A DNA stretch of 64,000 bases from Chlorobium ferrooxidans DSM 13031 (GTDB taxonomy: Bacteria > Bacteroidota > Chlorobiia > Chlorobiales > Chlorobiaceae). The position numbers were made by a program, and so were the translations under genes. The DNA lies in contig NZ_AASE01000010.1 in assembly GCF_000168715.1 (NCBI RefSeq), positions 1-64,000 of the forward strand. Reading direction: 5' to 3'. Below are positions 19,132-28,956 of this stretch, piece by piece (within the stretch, counting starts at the first letter, position 1; each line of letters opens with the position of its first letter). The notes under the pieces are model-generated. The model was not told the origin of the DNA, made no database searches, and saw nothing but the letters and a program-made list of their open reading frames with translations.

Positions 19132-20403
19132 ATGGACAAGCTTGTCATAAGAGGGGGCCGCCGGATCAGCGGCAGCGTATCTGCCTCGGGTTCAAAAAAC
19201 AGCTCCCTGCCGATCATTGCATCAACACTGCTAAGCGGCAACGGGACATTTATTCTGCACCATATCCCCGATCTTCAGGATATCAAAACCTTTACGCAGC
19301 TCCTGCATCACCTTGGTGCTGAAACCTCTTTTTCCGGCAACACCCTGAACGTTACGACCGGAAACGTGACCAGTATCCTGGCGCCCTACGAACTGGTAAA
19401 AAAAATGAGAGCTTCGATCTATGTGCTCGGCCCGCTGCTTGCACGGTTCGGCCACGCAAGGGTATCCCTTCCGGGAGGATGCGCCTTCGGTCCCCGGCCT
19501 ATCGACCTGCATCTGATGGCGATGGAAAAACTCGGCGCCCGTATCACCATAGAGACCGGCTTCATTGATGCCACTGCCCCTGGCGGAAAGCTGCACGGAG
19601 CCCATATTGATTTCCCGATCTCCTCGGTTGGAGCAACAGGCAACGCACTGATGGCAGCCTCACTTGCCGAAGGGACTACAACAATCAGCAATGCCGCCGC
19701 TGAACCGGAAATTGTGACGCTCTGCCATTTCCTCACGGCCATGGGAGCAACCATCAGGGGAACCGGAACAACCGAGCTTGAAATTGAGGGAAGCCAGTCA
19801 CTCAATGCCGCAGAATTTCAGAATGCATTTGACCGGATTGAAGCAGGAACGCTTCTTGCGGCTGCGGCCATAACCGGAGGAGAGATCACGGTCAACGATG
19901 TTGAGCCGGAGCAGCTCAAATCGGTACTTAAAAAATTTGTCCACGCAGGCTGCACCGTTGAAACAACCGAGAACAGTGTTACCCTGAAAAGCAGCGGGAA
20001 ACTGATTCCGACCGATATTACAGCCAAACCCTATCCAGCTTTTCCTACCGACATGCAGGCCCAGTGGATAGCCCTGATGACACAGGCTGAAGGAACCAGC
20101 CATATTACCGACAAGATCTATCATGAACGGTTCAACCACATCCCTGAACTGAACCGGCTTGGTGCCAATATCGAGATCCGCAAAAACCAGGCGGTGGTTC
20201 ATGGACCAAGAACACTCTCCGGCACCAAAGTCATGTCAACCGATCTGAGAGCATCGGCAAGTCTGGTGCTTGCAGGGCTTGTGGCCAAAGGAACAACGGA
20301 GGTACTGAGGGTCTACCATCTCGACCGGGGATACGAAAAAATCGAAGTAAAACTGAAGAGTCTCGGAGCCGATATCAGTCGTGAAAGCTATAAAGAGTTT
20401 TGA
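19132..20403 (+). CDS. murA: UDP-N-acetylglucosamine 1-carboxyvinyltransferase
   Basis: First committed step of peptidoglycan synthesis: transfers enolpyruvate from PEP to UDP-GlcNAc. 423 aa with inside-out alpha/beta barrel. Lys22 (GSKNSS) and the loop Cys117 in [11 protein letters not shown] are present. The cysteine predicts fosfomycin sensitivity, as in E. coli and unlike the Asp variants of Chlamydia and Mycobacterium. The upstream 196 bp shared with the EnvC-like gene is AT-rich, with an AAGAAAAA/TTTTTCTT inverted repeat near 19062-19086. Confidence 0.96.
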   Translation: MDKLVIRGGRRISGSVSASGSKNSSLPIIASTLLSGNGTFILHHIPDLQDIKTFTQLLHHLGAETSFSGNTLNVTTGNVTSILAPYELVKKMRASIYVLGPLLARFGHARVSLPGGCAFGPRPIDLHLMAMEKLGARITIETGFIDATAPGGKLHGAHIDFPISSVGATGNALMAASLAEGTTTISNAAAEPEIVTLCHFLTAMGATIRGTGTTELEIEGSQSLNAAEFQNAFDRIEAGTLLAAAAITGGEITVNDVEPEQLKSVLKKFVHAGCTVETTENSVTLKSSGKLIPTDITAKPYPAFPTDMQAQWIALMTQAEGTSHITDKIYHERFNHIPELNRLGANIEIRKNQAVVHGPRTLSGTKVMSTDLRASASLVLAGLVAKGTTEVLRVYHLDRGYEKIEVKLKSLGADISRESYKEF

Positions 20404-20491
20404 TAAACAGAGAAAAAAGAGAAAAAGAGATTATTCTTTTGCATATTCAATCTCAAGCATTATATTAACTGCCTCTAAAGCCAAGCAATGA

Positions 20492-20565
20492 GGGCCCTTA
20501 GCTCAGTTGGTCAGAGCAAGCGACTCATAATCGCTGGGTCGTAGGTTCAAGTCCTACAGGGCCCA
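20492..20565 (+). tRNA. tRNA-Ile2 (anticodon CAU, expected lysidine-modified)
   Basis: 74-nt cloverleaf with acceptor GGGCCCT/AGGGCCC and anticodon stem AGCGA/TCGCT around loop CTCATAA. The anticodon is CAT. The GCGACTCATAATCGC anticodon arm and overall sequence resemble bacterial ileX, which reads AUA after TilS modification, rather than elongator or initiator tRNA-Met. No CCA is encoded. Confidence 0.9.
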
Positions 20566-20598
20566 CGCAGTATGAAGAGCTGACAAAAATATTTACCT

Positions 20599-20672
20599 GG
20601 CGTGTTCGTCTAGTGGCCCAGGACATCGCCCTCTCAAGGCGAAGATCACGGGTTCGAATCCCGTACACGCTA
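20599..20672 (+). tRNA. tRNA-Glu (anticodon CUC)
   Basis: Anticodon stem TCGCC/GGCGA with loop CTCTCAA gives anticodon CTC. The D-arm GTCTAGTGGCCCAGGAC and T-arm ACGGG-TTCGAAT-CCCGT match bacterial tRNA-Glu. The best acceptor pairing, GGCGTGT/ACACGCT, leaves a G-U at position 1-72, which is unusual. Ends may be off by one base. Confidence 0.87.
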
Positions 20673-20692
20673 CCTCTCAATGAGACAAAAAA

Positions 20693-20766
20693 GCACCCGT
20701 AGCTCAACTGGATAGAGTATCTGACTACGAATCAGACGGTTAGAGGTTCGACTCCTCTCGGGTGCA
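20693..20766 (+). tRNA. tRNA-Arg (anticodon ACG)
   Basis: Acceptor GCACCCG/CGGGTGC, anticodon stem TCTGA/TCAGA with loop CTACGAA (anticodon ACG, expected to be edited to ICG), and T-arm AGAGG-TTCGACT-CCTCT. CCA is encoded at 20767-20769. It lies 20 nt after tRNA-Glu. Confidence 0.93.
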
Positions 20767-20802
20767 CCAACTCTTCTCGCTGGCTGAACGGCTTTTCCTC
20801 CT

Positions 20803-21702
20803 ATGCCGATGTTTGACCTTGCGTTTCTTCTTGCTCCCACATTTGCCATGTTTTTTCTGGGAGTGCTTCTGCGCCGCACATCCGTTCTTGATGACCGGGA
20901 TGCCGACACACTCCTGAAACTGGTATTCAACCTGACACTCCCGGCTCTCCTGCTCTCCGTGCTCCCCTCGGTCGAATTGAACAGCAAACTCCTTCTTGTC
21001 GCCCTTATCTCGACATTGATAATCCTCCTTACGCTCCCGGCTGCAATGCTTGCGGGAAAAGTTACCGGGATGAAGCCGCAAACATCCGCCGTACTGGTTT
21101 CCGGATCGATCATCATGAATCTCGGTTTCGTCATGCCCTTCGTCCAGTCATTTTACGGTGATGAGGGTCTTGCCCGGCTCTTCATCTTTGATATTCCCAA
21201 TGGCGTGTCGGCCTATACCATCGCGTGGGCGTTTGCATGCCGCTCCGGCAGCAACCCTCAGCACTGCCTGAACGGCAAACTTTTCAAATCGCCGCCGCTT
21301 CTGGCTCTCGCTCTGGCGCTCTTTATGAATGCGCTTTCGCTGCGCCCGGAACCGCTCACCGCCAAAATTCTCCTCACAACAGGCACGCTTACCATCCCGC
21401 TTGTTCTGCTCGCTCTTGGCGCCTCTTTCAGCATAAAAAAAGCAAATCCCCTCCACCTCGGAGTTGGCATAGCGCTGCGGATGCTGCTCGGCCTCTCCCT
21501 CGGTCTCTGGCTCACCGACCTGCTCAACATCTCCGGAGTTGACCGGGCTGTTGTGGTGCTCTGCGCTTCGGCTCCTGCGGGTTTCAACACTCTGACCTTT
21601 GCCTCGGTTGAAAAGCTGGACCGCGAATTTGCTGCAACACTGGTAGCCGCCTGCATGATTGCATCAATGGTGCTTATTCCGATCCTGCTCACTACGCTTT
21701 AG
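20803..21702 (+). CDS. AEC family transporter (auxin efflux carrier/malate permease type)
   Basis: 299 aa with about ten hydrophobic helices and the family signature of two five-helix halves. Helix-breaking motifs include FNLTLPALLLSVLPS near residue 44 and SAPAGFNTLTFA near 258. Bacterial members export or import small carboxylates such as malate. It starts 34 nt after the tRNA-Arg CCA, so it may be read through from the tRNA transcript. Substrate unknown. Confidence 0.82.
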   Translation: MPMFDLAFLLAPTFAMFFLGVLLRRTSVLDDRDADTLLKLVFNLTLPALLLSVLPSVELNSKLLLVALISTLIILLTLPAAMLAGKVTGMKPQTSAVLVSGSIIMNLGFVMPFVQSFYGDEGLARLFIFDIPNGVSAYTIAWAFACRSGSNPQHCLNGKLFKSPPLLALALALFMNALSLRPEPLTAKILLTTGTLTIPLVLLALGASFSIKKANPLHLGVGIALRMLLGLSLGLWLTDLLNISGVDRAVVVLCASAPAGFNTLTFASVEKLDREFAATLVAACMIASMVLIPILLTTL

Positions 21703-21849
21703 GATAGCTCGATTCATCTCTTCCGGGACCTGACAGCATCCATCGTTCACAACCTGCCGGAACTCATGACAATGAAAAGAGGTAGCATTCGAGAAAAAAT
21801 AAAAAGTGAATTGGAAAAACTTTTTTTTTAAATATATTCACATCGCTAC

Positions 21850-21922
21850 TGAGGAGTGGCCAAATTGGTAAGGCACCTGATTCTGGATCAGGCAATTCCA
21901 GGTTCGAGTCCTGGCTCCTCAG
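21850..21922 (+). tRNA. tRNA-Gln (anticodon CUG)
   Basis: Acceptor TGAGGAG/CTCCTCA with the U1-A72 pair typical of bacterial tRNA-Gln, anticodon stem CCTGA/TCAGG with loop TTCTGGA (anticodon CTG), and T-arm CCAGG-TTCGAGT-CCTGG. A terminator follows directly. Confidence 0.92.
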
Positions 21923-21937
21923 CAAAAAAGAAAAAAA

Positions 21938-21969
21938 AGACACAGTTGTTTGGCTGTGTCTTTTTTTTT
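21938..21969 (+). terminator. Intrinsic terminator after tRNA-Gln
   Basis: Stem AGACACAG (21938-21945) / CTGTGTCT (21954-21961), 8-nt loop, then at least eight T. Confidence 0.88.
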
Positions 21970-22035
21970 GCCCCCGCCTATCAAAAAAAATTGAATCAGG
22001 GAAAAGTGCCGCTATTTTTTTATAGGGGGGCAAAA

Positions 22036-22069
22036 AAAAAGAGACAGAACTTTCATTCTGTCTCTTTTT
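22036..22069 (-). terminator. Bidirectional terminator after the small lipoprotein
   Basis: GAGACAGAA (22041-22049) pairs with TTCTGTCTC (22056-22064) around a 6-nt loop, flanked by A-runs on the left and T-runs on the right, so it can act on both strands. It lies 25 nt past the lipoprotein stop codon. Confidence 0.85.
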
Positions 22070-22094
22070 GATAAGAAACCGGGTTAGCGGAAAC

Positions 22095-22304
22095 TTATTT
22101 TGCTGCAGGTGCTGCTGGTGCTGCCTCTGCTGCAGGTGCTGCAGGTGCTGCTTCTGCTGCAGGTGCTGCTGGTGCTGCCTCTGCTGCTGGTGCTGCAGGT
22201 GCTGCTTCTGCTGCAGGTGCTTCTACAGGAGCTTCTGCTTTTTTAGCGCAGCCGACAAATGAAACTGTGCTTGCAAGGAATAAGAAAATGAAAAGTTTTT
22301 TCAT
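22095..22304 (-). CDS. Small Ala/Pro-repeat lipoprotein
   Basis: 69 aa from ATG at 22304 (M-K-K-L-F). The frame is open further upstream, but only this start gives a proper lipoprotein signal: two Lys, a hydrophobic core and lipobox FVGC with the lipidated Cys at 19. The mature part is a KKAEAPVEAP linker, then four tandem nonapeptides of the AEAAPAAPA type. Such a low-complexity tail could span the periplasm or associate with peptidoglycan. No enzymatic domain. Similar small Ala-rich lipoproteins occur in Chlorobi; function unknown. Confidence 0.78.
   Translation of the reverse strand: MKKLFIFLFLASTVSFVGCAKKAEAPVEAPAAEAAPAAPAAEAAPAAPAAEAAPAAPAAEAAPAAPAAK
22098..22222. repeat. 27-bp tandem repeat inside the lipoprotein gene
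   Basis: Four in-frame copies of a 27-bp unit built from GCTGCTGGTGCTGC-like blocks. The array encodes the nonapeptide repeat; it is prone to copy-number change by slippage, always in frame. Confidence 0.75.
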
Positions 22305-22445
22305 TGCTGGATTGTTGTTTTGTTGTTTGATAATTGACAGCTTCTTCAGCTCACTAATATTAAAAAAAAACAGCGAGTTTTCAAAAGCCCACTGTATGGC
22401 GGAATATGCAAAATTTTCCATATCCCGCCATAATAAATGTTTTTT

Positions 22446-25016
22446 TTAGTCAACAAGCAACTCCAATTCTGCTTTTTCGAGCTTGTCGAAGTTCAGATAA
22501 CGATAAATGTTCTCTGCTTTTGAGCCGGAAAGATGCCTGCTGAAAATTTCCATATACTCATCCTTGTTCGGCAGATGACCAAGCAGCGCACACACCGCAG
22601 CAAGTTCAGCCGAACCGAGATAAACCTGTGCACCGGTGCCCATTCTGTTATCAAAGTTTCGGGTGCTGGTGGAAAAAACAACCGCATTGTCAGCTACCCT
22701 TGCCTGATTACCCATGCAGAGTGAGCATCCCGGAATCTCGATACGGGCTCCTGCTGCACCGAAAATGGCATAATAACCCTCTTCGATCAGTTTTTTCATA
22801 TCCATCTTCGTGGGCGGCACAATCCAGAGTTTGGCCGAAGCGACCCCCTTGCCCCTGAATACTTCACCAAGAGCACGGAAATGGCCGATGTTGGTCATAC
22901 AGCTCCCGACAAACACCTCGTCAATAACCTTGGGCCGTTTTTCATCACGAAGCACTTCACTGAGCGTCATGACGTCATCGGGATCATTCGGACAGGCAAG
23001 AATCGGTTCAGTGATCGCACTCATATCGATTTCAATCACCTCTGCGTACTCTGCATCGGCATCAGGCTCAAGAAGCGTCGGATTCTTCAGCCAATCCTGC
23101 ATTTTACCGATACGGCGGCGCAGGGTATCAGCATCGCCATACCCCTCCTTGATCATCTGCTCAAGCAGCTCGATATTCGAACTGAGATATTCGATAACCG
23201 GAGCCTTGTCAAGACGGACCGTACAGGCTGCGGCACTCCGCTCTGCAGAGGCATCACTCAGCTCGAAAGCCTGCTCAACCTTGAGATCCGGCAGCCCTTC
23301 AATTTCAAGTATACGACCGGCAAAAACATTCTTTTTTCCCTTCTTCTCAACCGTCAGCAACCCTTTTTTCATGGCAACCCAGGGTATGGCATTGACAAGA
23401 TCCCTCAGGGTAATGCCATTCTGAAGCTTGCCGGTAAAGCGAACAAGCACGGACTCGGGCACATTGAGCGGCATGGTACCGGTAACACCGGCAAACGCCA
23501 CAAGACCCGATCCGCCGGGGAATGAGATCCCGATAGGGAACCGGGTGTGTGAATCGGCACCGGTACCGAGTGTATCCGGCAGTACCATGCGGTTCAACCA
23601 TGTATGGATAACGCCGTCACCGGGTTTAAGCGAAACGCCTCCCCTGCTCATGATAAAGAAGGGAAGATTTCTGTGCAGGGTAATATCTGAAGGCTTCGGA
23701 TAGGCAGAGGTATGGCAGAAGCTCTGCATGACAAGGTCGGCGCTGAAGCTCAATGCGGCAAACTCCTTGACCTCATCCCGGGTCATGGCACCGGTGGTAT
23801 CCTGTGAACCGACCGTAAGCGTTTCAGCTTCCACATACATGCCGGGGCGCACACCGGCAAGCCCGCAGGCCTTGCCGATCATTTTCTGTGCAAGCGTGTA
23901 GCCTTTTCCGGTATCTGCCGGCTGTTCCGGACGCTGGAAGAGGCTCTCTTCGCCAAGACCGAGAGTTTTTCTCGCTTTTCTGGTCAGATTTCTGCCGATG
24001 ATCAGGGGAATACGTCCCCCGGCACGAACCTCGTCAGCAAGTGTGTTCGGGGTAAGTTCGAAACGGGCGATAACCTCCCCGTTCTTCTCGATTTTACCGT
24101 CAAAAGGATAGAGGTCGATAACATCTCCCGTCTCCATTGCCGAGACATCCGCCTGGACCGGCAACGCACCCGAATCCTCCGCCGTATTGAAAAAGATCGG
24201 CGCGATAATTCCGCCGATTACAACACCGCCGGTACGCTTGTTCGGCACTGCGGGAATATCGGTACCCATATGCCACTGAACCGAGTTGATGCCTGATTTG
24301 CGGCTTGACCCGGTACCGACAACATCACCGACATAGGCAAGCGGATGCCCTTTTGTTTTCAGTTGTGCAATGGTGCCGATCGGATCGGTCATTTTTGAAC
24401 CGAGCATACAGAGCGCATGAAGCGGGATATCACTGCGGGTGAAGGCTTCACTTGCTGGTGAAAGGTCATCGGTGTTGGTTTCACCCGGCACCTTGTAGAC
24501 GGTCAGGGTGATTTTTTCAGAAATAACAGGCCGCGAAGAGAACCACTCCCCTGCCGCCCATGATTCAAGCACTTCACGTGCATATTTGTTGGTTTTTGAC
24601 TGACTGACAACATCATCAAATGCATCATAGACGAGCAGTGTCTTTTTCAGCATTTCGGATGCCGCTTCGCAGATGGCCGGATTGCTGTTGCTGAGAGCAT
24701 CAATGAGAGGCTTGACATTGTATCCACCGAGCATGGTACCGAGAATCCTCACCGCTTCCACGCTGTCGATCACGCTACAGGAAATTTCCCCCTTGACAAT
24801 ACCATCAAGAAATGCGGCTTTTTCCAATGCAGCATCATCAACTCCGGGGCTGATATGTTCAAGGAACAACTCCAGCAGATACTCCTTTTCCTGAACGGGA
24901 TTCTGCTGCAGAAGAGCATTAAGCGAACGGGTCTGTTCCGCGGTTAACGGCAACGGGGGGATGCCGAGCTTCGCTCTCTCTTCAGTATGGGCGCGGTATT
25001 GTTCAACAAGACTCAT
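22446..25016 (-). CDS. acnB: Bifunctional aconitate hydratase B / 2-methylisocitrate dehydratase
   Basis: Interconverts citrate and isocitrate. In an autotrophic green sulfur bacterium it would run in the reductive TCA cycle. 856 aa in the AcnB domain order: an N-terminal HEAT-like helical domain (1-160), the swivel domain (about 165-370, with GTGSSRKSG) and the catalytic domains. The [4Fe-4S] ligands lie in [12 protein letters not shown] and [10 protein letters not shown], with further active-site blocks DSHTRFP and [11 protein letters not shown]. The C-terminal tail is normal length. A 244-bp leader region precedes it. Confidence 0.96.
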   Translation of the reverse strand: MSLVEQYRAHTEERAKLGIPPLPLTAEQTRSLNALLQQNPVQEKEYLLELFLEHISPGVDDAALEKAAFLDGIVKGEISCSVIDSVEAVRILGTMLGGYNVKPLIDALSNSNPAICEAASEMLKKTLLVYDAFDDVVSQSKTNKYAREVLESWAAGEWFSSRPVISEKITLTVYKVPGETNTDDLSPASEAFTRSDIPLHALCMLGSKMTDPIGTIAQLKTKGHPLAYVGDVVGTGSSRKSGINSVQWHMGTDIPAVPNKRTGGVVIGGIIAPIFFNTAEDSGALPVQADVSAMETGDVIDLYPFDGKIEKNGEVIARFELTPNTLADEVRAGGRIPLIIGRNLTRKARKTLGLGEESLFQRPEQPADTGKGYTLAQKMIGKACGLAGVRPGMYVEAETLTVGSQDTTGAMTRDEVKEFAALSFSADLVMQSFCHTSAYPKPSDITLHRNLPFFIMSRGGVSLKPGDGVIHTWLNRMVLPDTLGTGADSHTRFPIGISFPGGSGLVAFAGVTGTMPLNVPESVLVRFTGKLQNGITLRDLVNAIPWVAMKKGLLTVEKKGKKNVFAGRILEIEGLPDLKVEQAFELSDASAERSAAACTVRLDKAPVIEYLSSNIELLEQMIKEGYGDADTLRRRIGKMQDWLKNPTLLEPDADAEYAEVIEIDMSAITEPILACPNDPDDVMTLSEVLRDEKRPKVIDEVFVGSCMTNIGHFRALGEVFRGKGVASAKLWIVPPTKMDMKKLIEEGYYAIFGAAGARIEIPGCSLCMGNQARVADNAVVFSTSTRNFDNRMGTGAQVYLGSAELAAVCALLGHLPNKDEYMEIFSRHLSGSKAENIYRYLNFDKLEKAELELLVD

Positions 25017-25260
25017 AAGGTCAATCTCCTGATGTTATGTGTGTGTAAAACTAATTGACTGTAAATAAAAAAGGCAGGGAAAACGCACGTGCGAATGCGC
25101 AATAGGCAAAGGTATTAAAATACCATACAAGCCATGTAAAAACAAAATAACCGGCACGCCCCGGCGCACTGAACACCGAAATTCCTTAGCCGGAAGAGCC
25201 GATTAAGCTCGTTTCTTAATGTGCGAGCGGAAAAACAGCGCCTTTCAGAAAAATAAAATC
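25017..25260. other. acnB upstream region with palindrome
   Basis: Non-coding between queA and acnB (both minus). It holds a 14-nt inverted repeat GGTATT-AA-AATACC at 25111-25124 that could be an operator. The GC-rich stretch GGCACGCCCCGGCGC lies near 25153. No riboswitch pattern was recognised. Confidence 0.4.
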
Positions 25261-26304
25261 TTAAATAATCAGCATGCTGTCCCCGTAACTGAGAAAAAAA
25301 TAGCCCTCTTCGAGTGCTGACTGGTAGGCTCTTTTAAGATGCTCAGCACCTGCAAATGCCGCCGTAAGCATCAGAACGGTAGAACGGGGTGCATGAAAAT
25401 TGGTCAACAGAGCATCGATAACCTGAAAACTGTAACCCGGAAAAATAAAAATATCCGCCTCTCCGGTAATCGGAGCATCACCTGCCCGGCATGACGATCT
25501 GACAATACGCCCGGCGGCATGTTCAAGCGCCCTGGTCACCGTCGTTCCAACCGCTACAATCCTGCCGCCGGCCGCTTTCACCTTCCGGATTTTCTCAACG
25601 GTCTCTGCAGAAATCGAGTAGTACTCCCGATGCATGACATGCTCCCTGAGCGATTCCACCCTGATGGGAAGAAAGGTGCCGAGACCGACATGCAGCGTAA
25701 CAGTGACGACATCAACACCCTTCAGTCGAATATTCTCAAGCAGCTCCGGCGTCATATTCAGGGAGGCAGTCGGAGCGGCAACCGAGCCGGGAAGCTCTGC
25801 AAACACCGTCTGGTATCGTTCCCTGTCAACCTCTTCAGCGTCCCGTTTGAGATAGGGAGGAATGGGTACTGCGCCGAAACGCTCAAAAAAATCCCGGATT
25901 GATCCACTCTGGCTACCCCCCCGAAACTCGATGCGGGCAACTCCATCATCGACAATATCCGAAACCAGCAGCTCCTTGTCATAAGCAACAAGCGTATCTC
26001 CTTTTTTCAGCTTCCCCCGGTAAAGCACCCGGTCCTGATCGGCCTGATGTTTTTCAAGCAGCATCAGCTCTATTTTGGCGCCGGTCTGCTTCAGGGCATG
26101 CAGGCGAGCCCGTACAACCTTTGTGTTGTTCAGCACCAGGAGGTCTCCGGGTTCGAGATATTCATCCAGAGCGGCATACCATGCATGCCTGAGCGCGCCC
26201 GAAGCCCGATCAAGTACAAGCATACGGGTTGAACCGCGCTCCTCTGGCGGGTAACAGGCGATCTTCTCTTCGGGCAGGTCGTAATCGAAGTCAGAAGCTC
26301 TCAT
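25261..26304 (-). CDS. queA: S-adenosylmethionine:tRNA ribosyltransferase-isomerase
   Basis: Transfers and isomerises the ribosyl part of SAM to preQ1 at tRNA position 34, giving epoxyqueuosine. 347 aa, full length. Family blocks are [20 protein letters not shown] at the N-terminus, [49 protein letters not shown] and [15 protein letters not shown]. Its ATG overlaps the hisD stop as ATGA (26301-26304), so the two are translationally coupled. Confidence 0.96.
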   Translation of the reverse strand: MRASDFDYDLPEEKIACYPPEERGSTRMLVLDRASGALRHAWYAALDEYLEPGDLLVLNNTKVVRARLHALKQTGAKIELMLLEKHQADQDRVLYRGKLKKGDTLVAYDKELLVSDIVDDGVARIEFRGGSQSGSIRDFFERFGAVPIPPYLKRDAEEVDRERYQTVFAELPGSVAAPTASLNMTPELLENIRLKGVDVVTVTLHVGLGTFLPIRVESLREHVMHREYYSISAETVEKIRKVKAAGGRIVAVGTTVTRALEHAAGRIVRSSCRAGDAPITGEADIFIFPGYSFQVIDALLTNFHAPRSTVLMLTAAFAGAEHLKRAYQSALEEGYFFLSYGDSMLII

Positions 26305-27617
26305 AACGTCCTCAATCTTGCCCGGACAGCCTCTGCATGAGCCTGCAACCCCTCATGATCGGCAAATGCGGCAATTTTCTCTCCGCACCCCAGCAGCTGC
26401 TGCTTTGAGTAGGCAATAATTGAGGTGTGCTTGATGAAATCGCGCACCGACAGGGGAGAGAAAAACCGTGCTGTGCCGTTGGTAGGAAGGGTATGGTTCG
26501 GCCCGGCGTAGTAGTCTCCGATGGTTTCACAGGAGTACCCCCCCATGAATATCGCACCGGCATGATGAATCAGTGGAAGAATATCCCAGGGGTGCTCCAC
26601 ATGCAGCTCCAGATGCTCCGGGGCAATCATGTCCGATACCGTGCAGGCCTCTTCAAGCGAGTCAACCACTACAATGGCACCGTTCTCCTTGAGGGCGGAT
26701 GCAATAATATCCTTGCGAAGCATGGAGGGGAGGCGCTCTTCTGCACATCGCCGAACAGCCTCGGCAAGCGCTTCAGAGGGAGTAATCAGTACCGCTGAAG
26801 CATCGGGATCATGCTCCGCCTGTGCGAACAGGTCAAGAACAATAAATTCGGGATTGGCTGACGCATCAGCAATAACAACCACTTCGGAGGGGCCGGCAAT
26901 GCTGTCGATGGCCACATGACCGAACACCTGTTTTTTTGCCAGTGCCACATATTTATTACCCGGACCGGTAATGATATCAACTTTCGGAACCGTTTCGGTG
27001 CCATAGGCAAACGCCGCTACGGCCTGGGCACCGCCAAGCTTGTAGACCGAATCGATACCCGCCACAGCGGCTGCGGCAAGAATATGCGGGCTCACCTCTC
27101 CCGACGGGTCACAGGGAGTCGTCATAAAAATCTCCTTCACTCCGGCAACCTTTGCCGGGGCTGCATTCATAAGCAGCGAAGAGGGGTAGGAGGCTTTTCC
27201 TCCAGGTACGTAGAGCAGGGCCTTTTGCATGGCCGTCACCCGCTGGCCGAGCAGAACACCTCCCTCACTCTCATAAAAAAAACTCTTCTCTACCTCATGC
27301 TCATGAAAACGCAGAATGTTGCTGTAGGCCTCCCTGAGGACGGTAACAAACCCAGGATCTGCCTGCCGGTAAGCCTCCTCTATGGCATCGGGAGAAACTT
27401 TCATCTCAGAAAGCCGCACACCCTGGAACTGTTCGGTATAGTCAAGCACGGCACTATCACCATGGTGAAGAACACGCTGCAAAATCTCATCAACGGCAGA
27501 CTGAACTGCAGGGTCAAACGCAACACTGCGGGTCAACTGTTTTTTCAGGGCTGGACGCTCTTCAGCAAAACGATATATGGGCAGCACTTCTCGGGAATTT
27601 ATGGTTTTCAGGATCAC
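26301..27617 (-). CDS. hisD: Histidinol dehydrogenase
   Basis: Zinc enzyme for the last two steps of histidine synthesis, histidinol to histidine with two NAD. 438 aa. Conserved blocks: [74 protein letters not shown] and APEHLELH, plus [14 protein letters not shown]. It is the promoter-proximal gene of a two-gene unit with queA and diverges from mreB. No other his gene is adjacent. Confidence 0.96.
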   Translation of the reverse strand: MILKTINSREVLPIYRFAEERPALKKQLTRSVAFDPAVQSAVDEILQRVLHHGDSAVLDYTEQFQGVRLSEMKVSPDAIEEAYRQADPGFVTVLREAYSNILRFHEHEVEKSFFYESEGGVLLGQRVTAMQKALLYVPGGKASYPSSLLMNAAPAKVAGVKEIFMTTPCDPSGEVSPHILAAAAVAGIDSVYKLGGAQAVAAFAYGTETVPKVDIITGPGNKYVALAKKQVFGHVAIDSIAGPSEVVVIADASANPEFIVLDLFAQAEHDPDASAVLITPSEALAEAVRRCAEERLPSMLRKDIIASALKENGAIVVVDSLEEACTVSDMIAPEHLELHVEHPWDILPLIHHAGAIFMGGYSCETIGDYYAGPNHTLPTNGTARFFSPLSVRDFIKHTSIIAYSKQQLLGCGEKIAAFADHEGLQAHAEAVRARLRTL

Positions 27618-27843
27618 AAGAATTTCAACATCATAATGTACTCAATAACCGTATTTATAGAAACCCTGCATCAGAAAGGCACTCCCAGTAAAAAATCACG
27701 AAAAAAAGCACCGTTAAGAGGCTCTTTTGATTTGAAAAAAAAGTTCCATTAACTACCTTAAGAGTTCAGTTGAAACCTTGGACGAGAGCATGAAAAGAGG
27801 TTCATCCAAGCCACGAAGATCCCACTTTCAGAACTATGATAAC

Positions 27844-28872
27844 ATGAGCTTTTTCAGCAGTCTGTTCAGAGATATCGCCATTGATCTCGGAACAGCAAAT
27901 ACACTGATTTTTATTCGCGATAAAGGAGTTGTTTTAAACGAGCCCTCAATTGTTGCCCGTGAACGCAATACAGGAAAGGTCGTCGCTATCGGCCAGGAAG
28001 CCCTTCTCATGCACGAAAAAACCCATCCCGGCATTGTCACCATCCGTCCGCTTGCCAATGGCGTAATCGCAGACTATGAGGCCACGGAAGAGCTGATCAA
28101 GGGACTGATCAATAAAACAAAGAGCCAGTTCTCCTTCGGCATCCGCCGCATGGTCATCGGCATACCCTCAGGCATCACCGAAGTTGAAAAAAGAGCCGTA
28201 CGCGACTCGGCAGAACATGTCGGAGCAAAAGAGGTCTATCTGGTTGCCGAGCCTATGGCTGCGGCAATCGGCATCGGTCTTGACGTCAAGGAGCCCATGG
28301 GCAACATGATTGTTGATATCGGTGGAGGTACAACGGAAATCGCAGTTATATCACTCGGAGGCATCGCATCCGGAGAGTCACTTCGGGTAGCCGGTACTGA
28401 TATCACCAACTCGATTGTCCGGCACTTCCGCAAGGCATATAACCTTGCCATCGGCGAACGCACAGCCGAAGATGTCAAAATCAAGATTGCCTCTGCCTAT
28501 AAACTTGAAAAGGAGCTGACAATGAATGTCAGGGGCAGAAACCTTGTCACCGCACTTCCCGAAGAGCGCGAGGTCAACTCATCGACAATCAGGGAGGCTA
28601 TCGCTACGCCGATCAACCAGATCATCACCTCGATCAAGAAAAGCCTTGAGGTCACCAAACCTGAACTCTCGGCCGACATTCTCGACCGAGGCCTCTTTCT
28701 TGCCGGCGGCGGCGCACTCATCAAGGGGTTGGACAAAAAAATCAACGAGGAGACAAAACTTGCCGTCCATATCAGCGAAGACCCGCTGACCGCAGTGGCA
28801 AGAGGTACCGGCGAGGTACTTGAAAACCTTGAAAAGTATCGTACTGTCCTGCTCTCGACCAAACGCTACTGA
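27844..28872 (+). CDS. mreB: Rod shape-determining protein MreB (bacterial actin)
   Basis: Filament-forming ATPase that orients cell-wall elongation. I chose the ATG at 27844 because the family begins with a short amphipathic M-S-F-F-S-S-L-F-R membrane helix followed at once by the phosphate-1 motif DLGTANT. The frame is open to a TTG at 27778 (with an ATG at 27790), and no start has a strong ribosome-binding site. Other motifs: EPMAAAIGIGLDV, the phosphate-2 loop DIGGGTTEIA and LAGGGALIKGLD. It lies 20 kb from mreCD-mrdA and ends in a strong terminator. Confidence 0.95.
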   Translation: MSFFSSLFRDIAIDLGTANTLIFIRDKGVVLNEPSIVARERNTGKVVAIGQEALLMHEKTHPGIVTIRPLANGVIADYEATEELIKGLINKTKSQFSFGIRRMVIGIPSGITEVEKRAVRDSAEHVGAKEVYLVAEPMAAAIGIGLDVKEPMGNMIVDIGGGTTEIAVISLGGIASGESLRVAGTDITNSIVRHFRKAYNLAIGERTAEDVKIKIASAYKLEKELTMNVRGRNLVTALPEEREVNSSTIREAIATPINQIITSIKKSLEVTKPELSADILDRGLFLAGGGALIKGLDKKINEETKLAVHISEDPLTAVARGTGEVLENLEKYRTVLLSTKRY

Positions 28873-28891
28873 TAAAAAAAGACTCTAACGC

Positions 28892-28920
28892 AAAAAGCCC
28901 CGGTCCGTCGGGGCTTTTTT
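28892..28920 (+). terminator. Terminator between convergent mreB and bshA
   Basis: AAAAAGCCCC (28892-28901) pairs with GGGGCTTTTT around an 8-nt loop, with a T-run on the plus strand and the matching A-run for the minus strand. It probably serves both genes. Confidence 0.9.
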
Positions 28921-28956
28921 GTTTATTCAAATTCGTCGAGACAAGGCGGGATGTTG

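Noticed and set aside
20492-20565. tRNA-Met for the CAU anticodon gene
   Set aside because: The anticodon arm and acceptor sequence match tRNA-Ile2 (ileX) much better than elongator or initiator Met.
22098-22222. CRISPR-like repeat array
   Set aside because: The repeats are adjacent, GC-rich and in frame within a lipoprotein gene; there are no spacers or cas genes.
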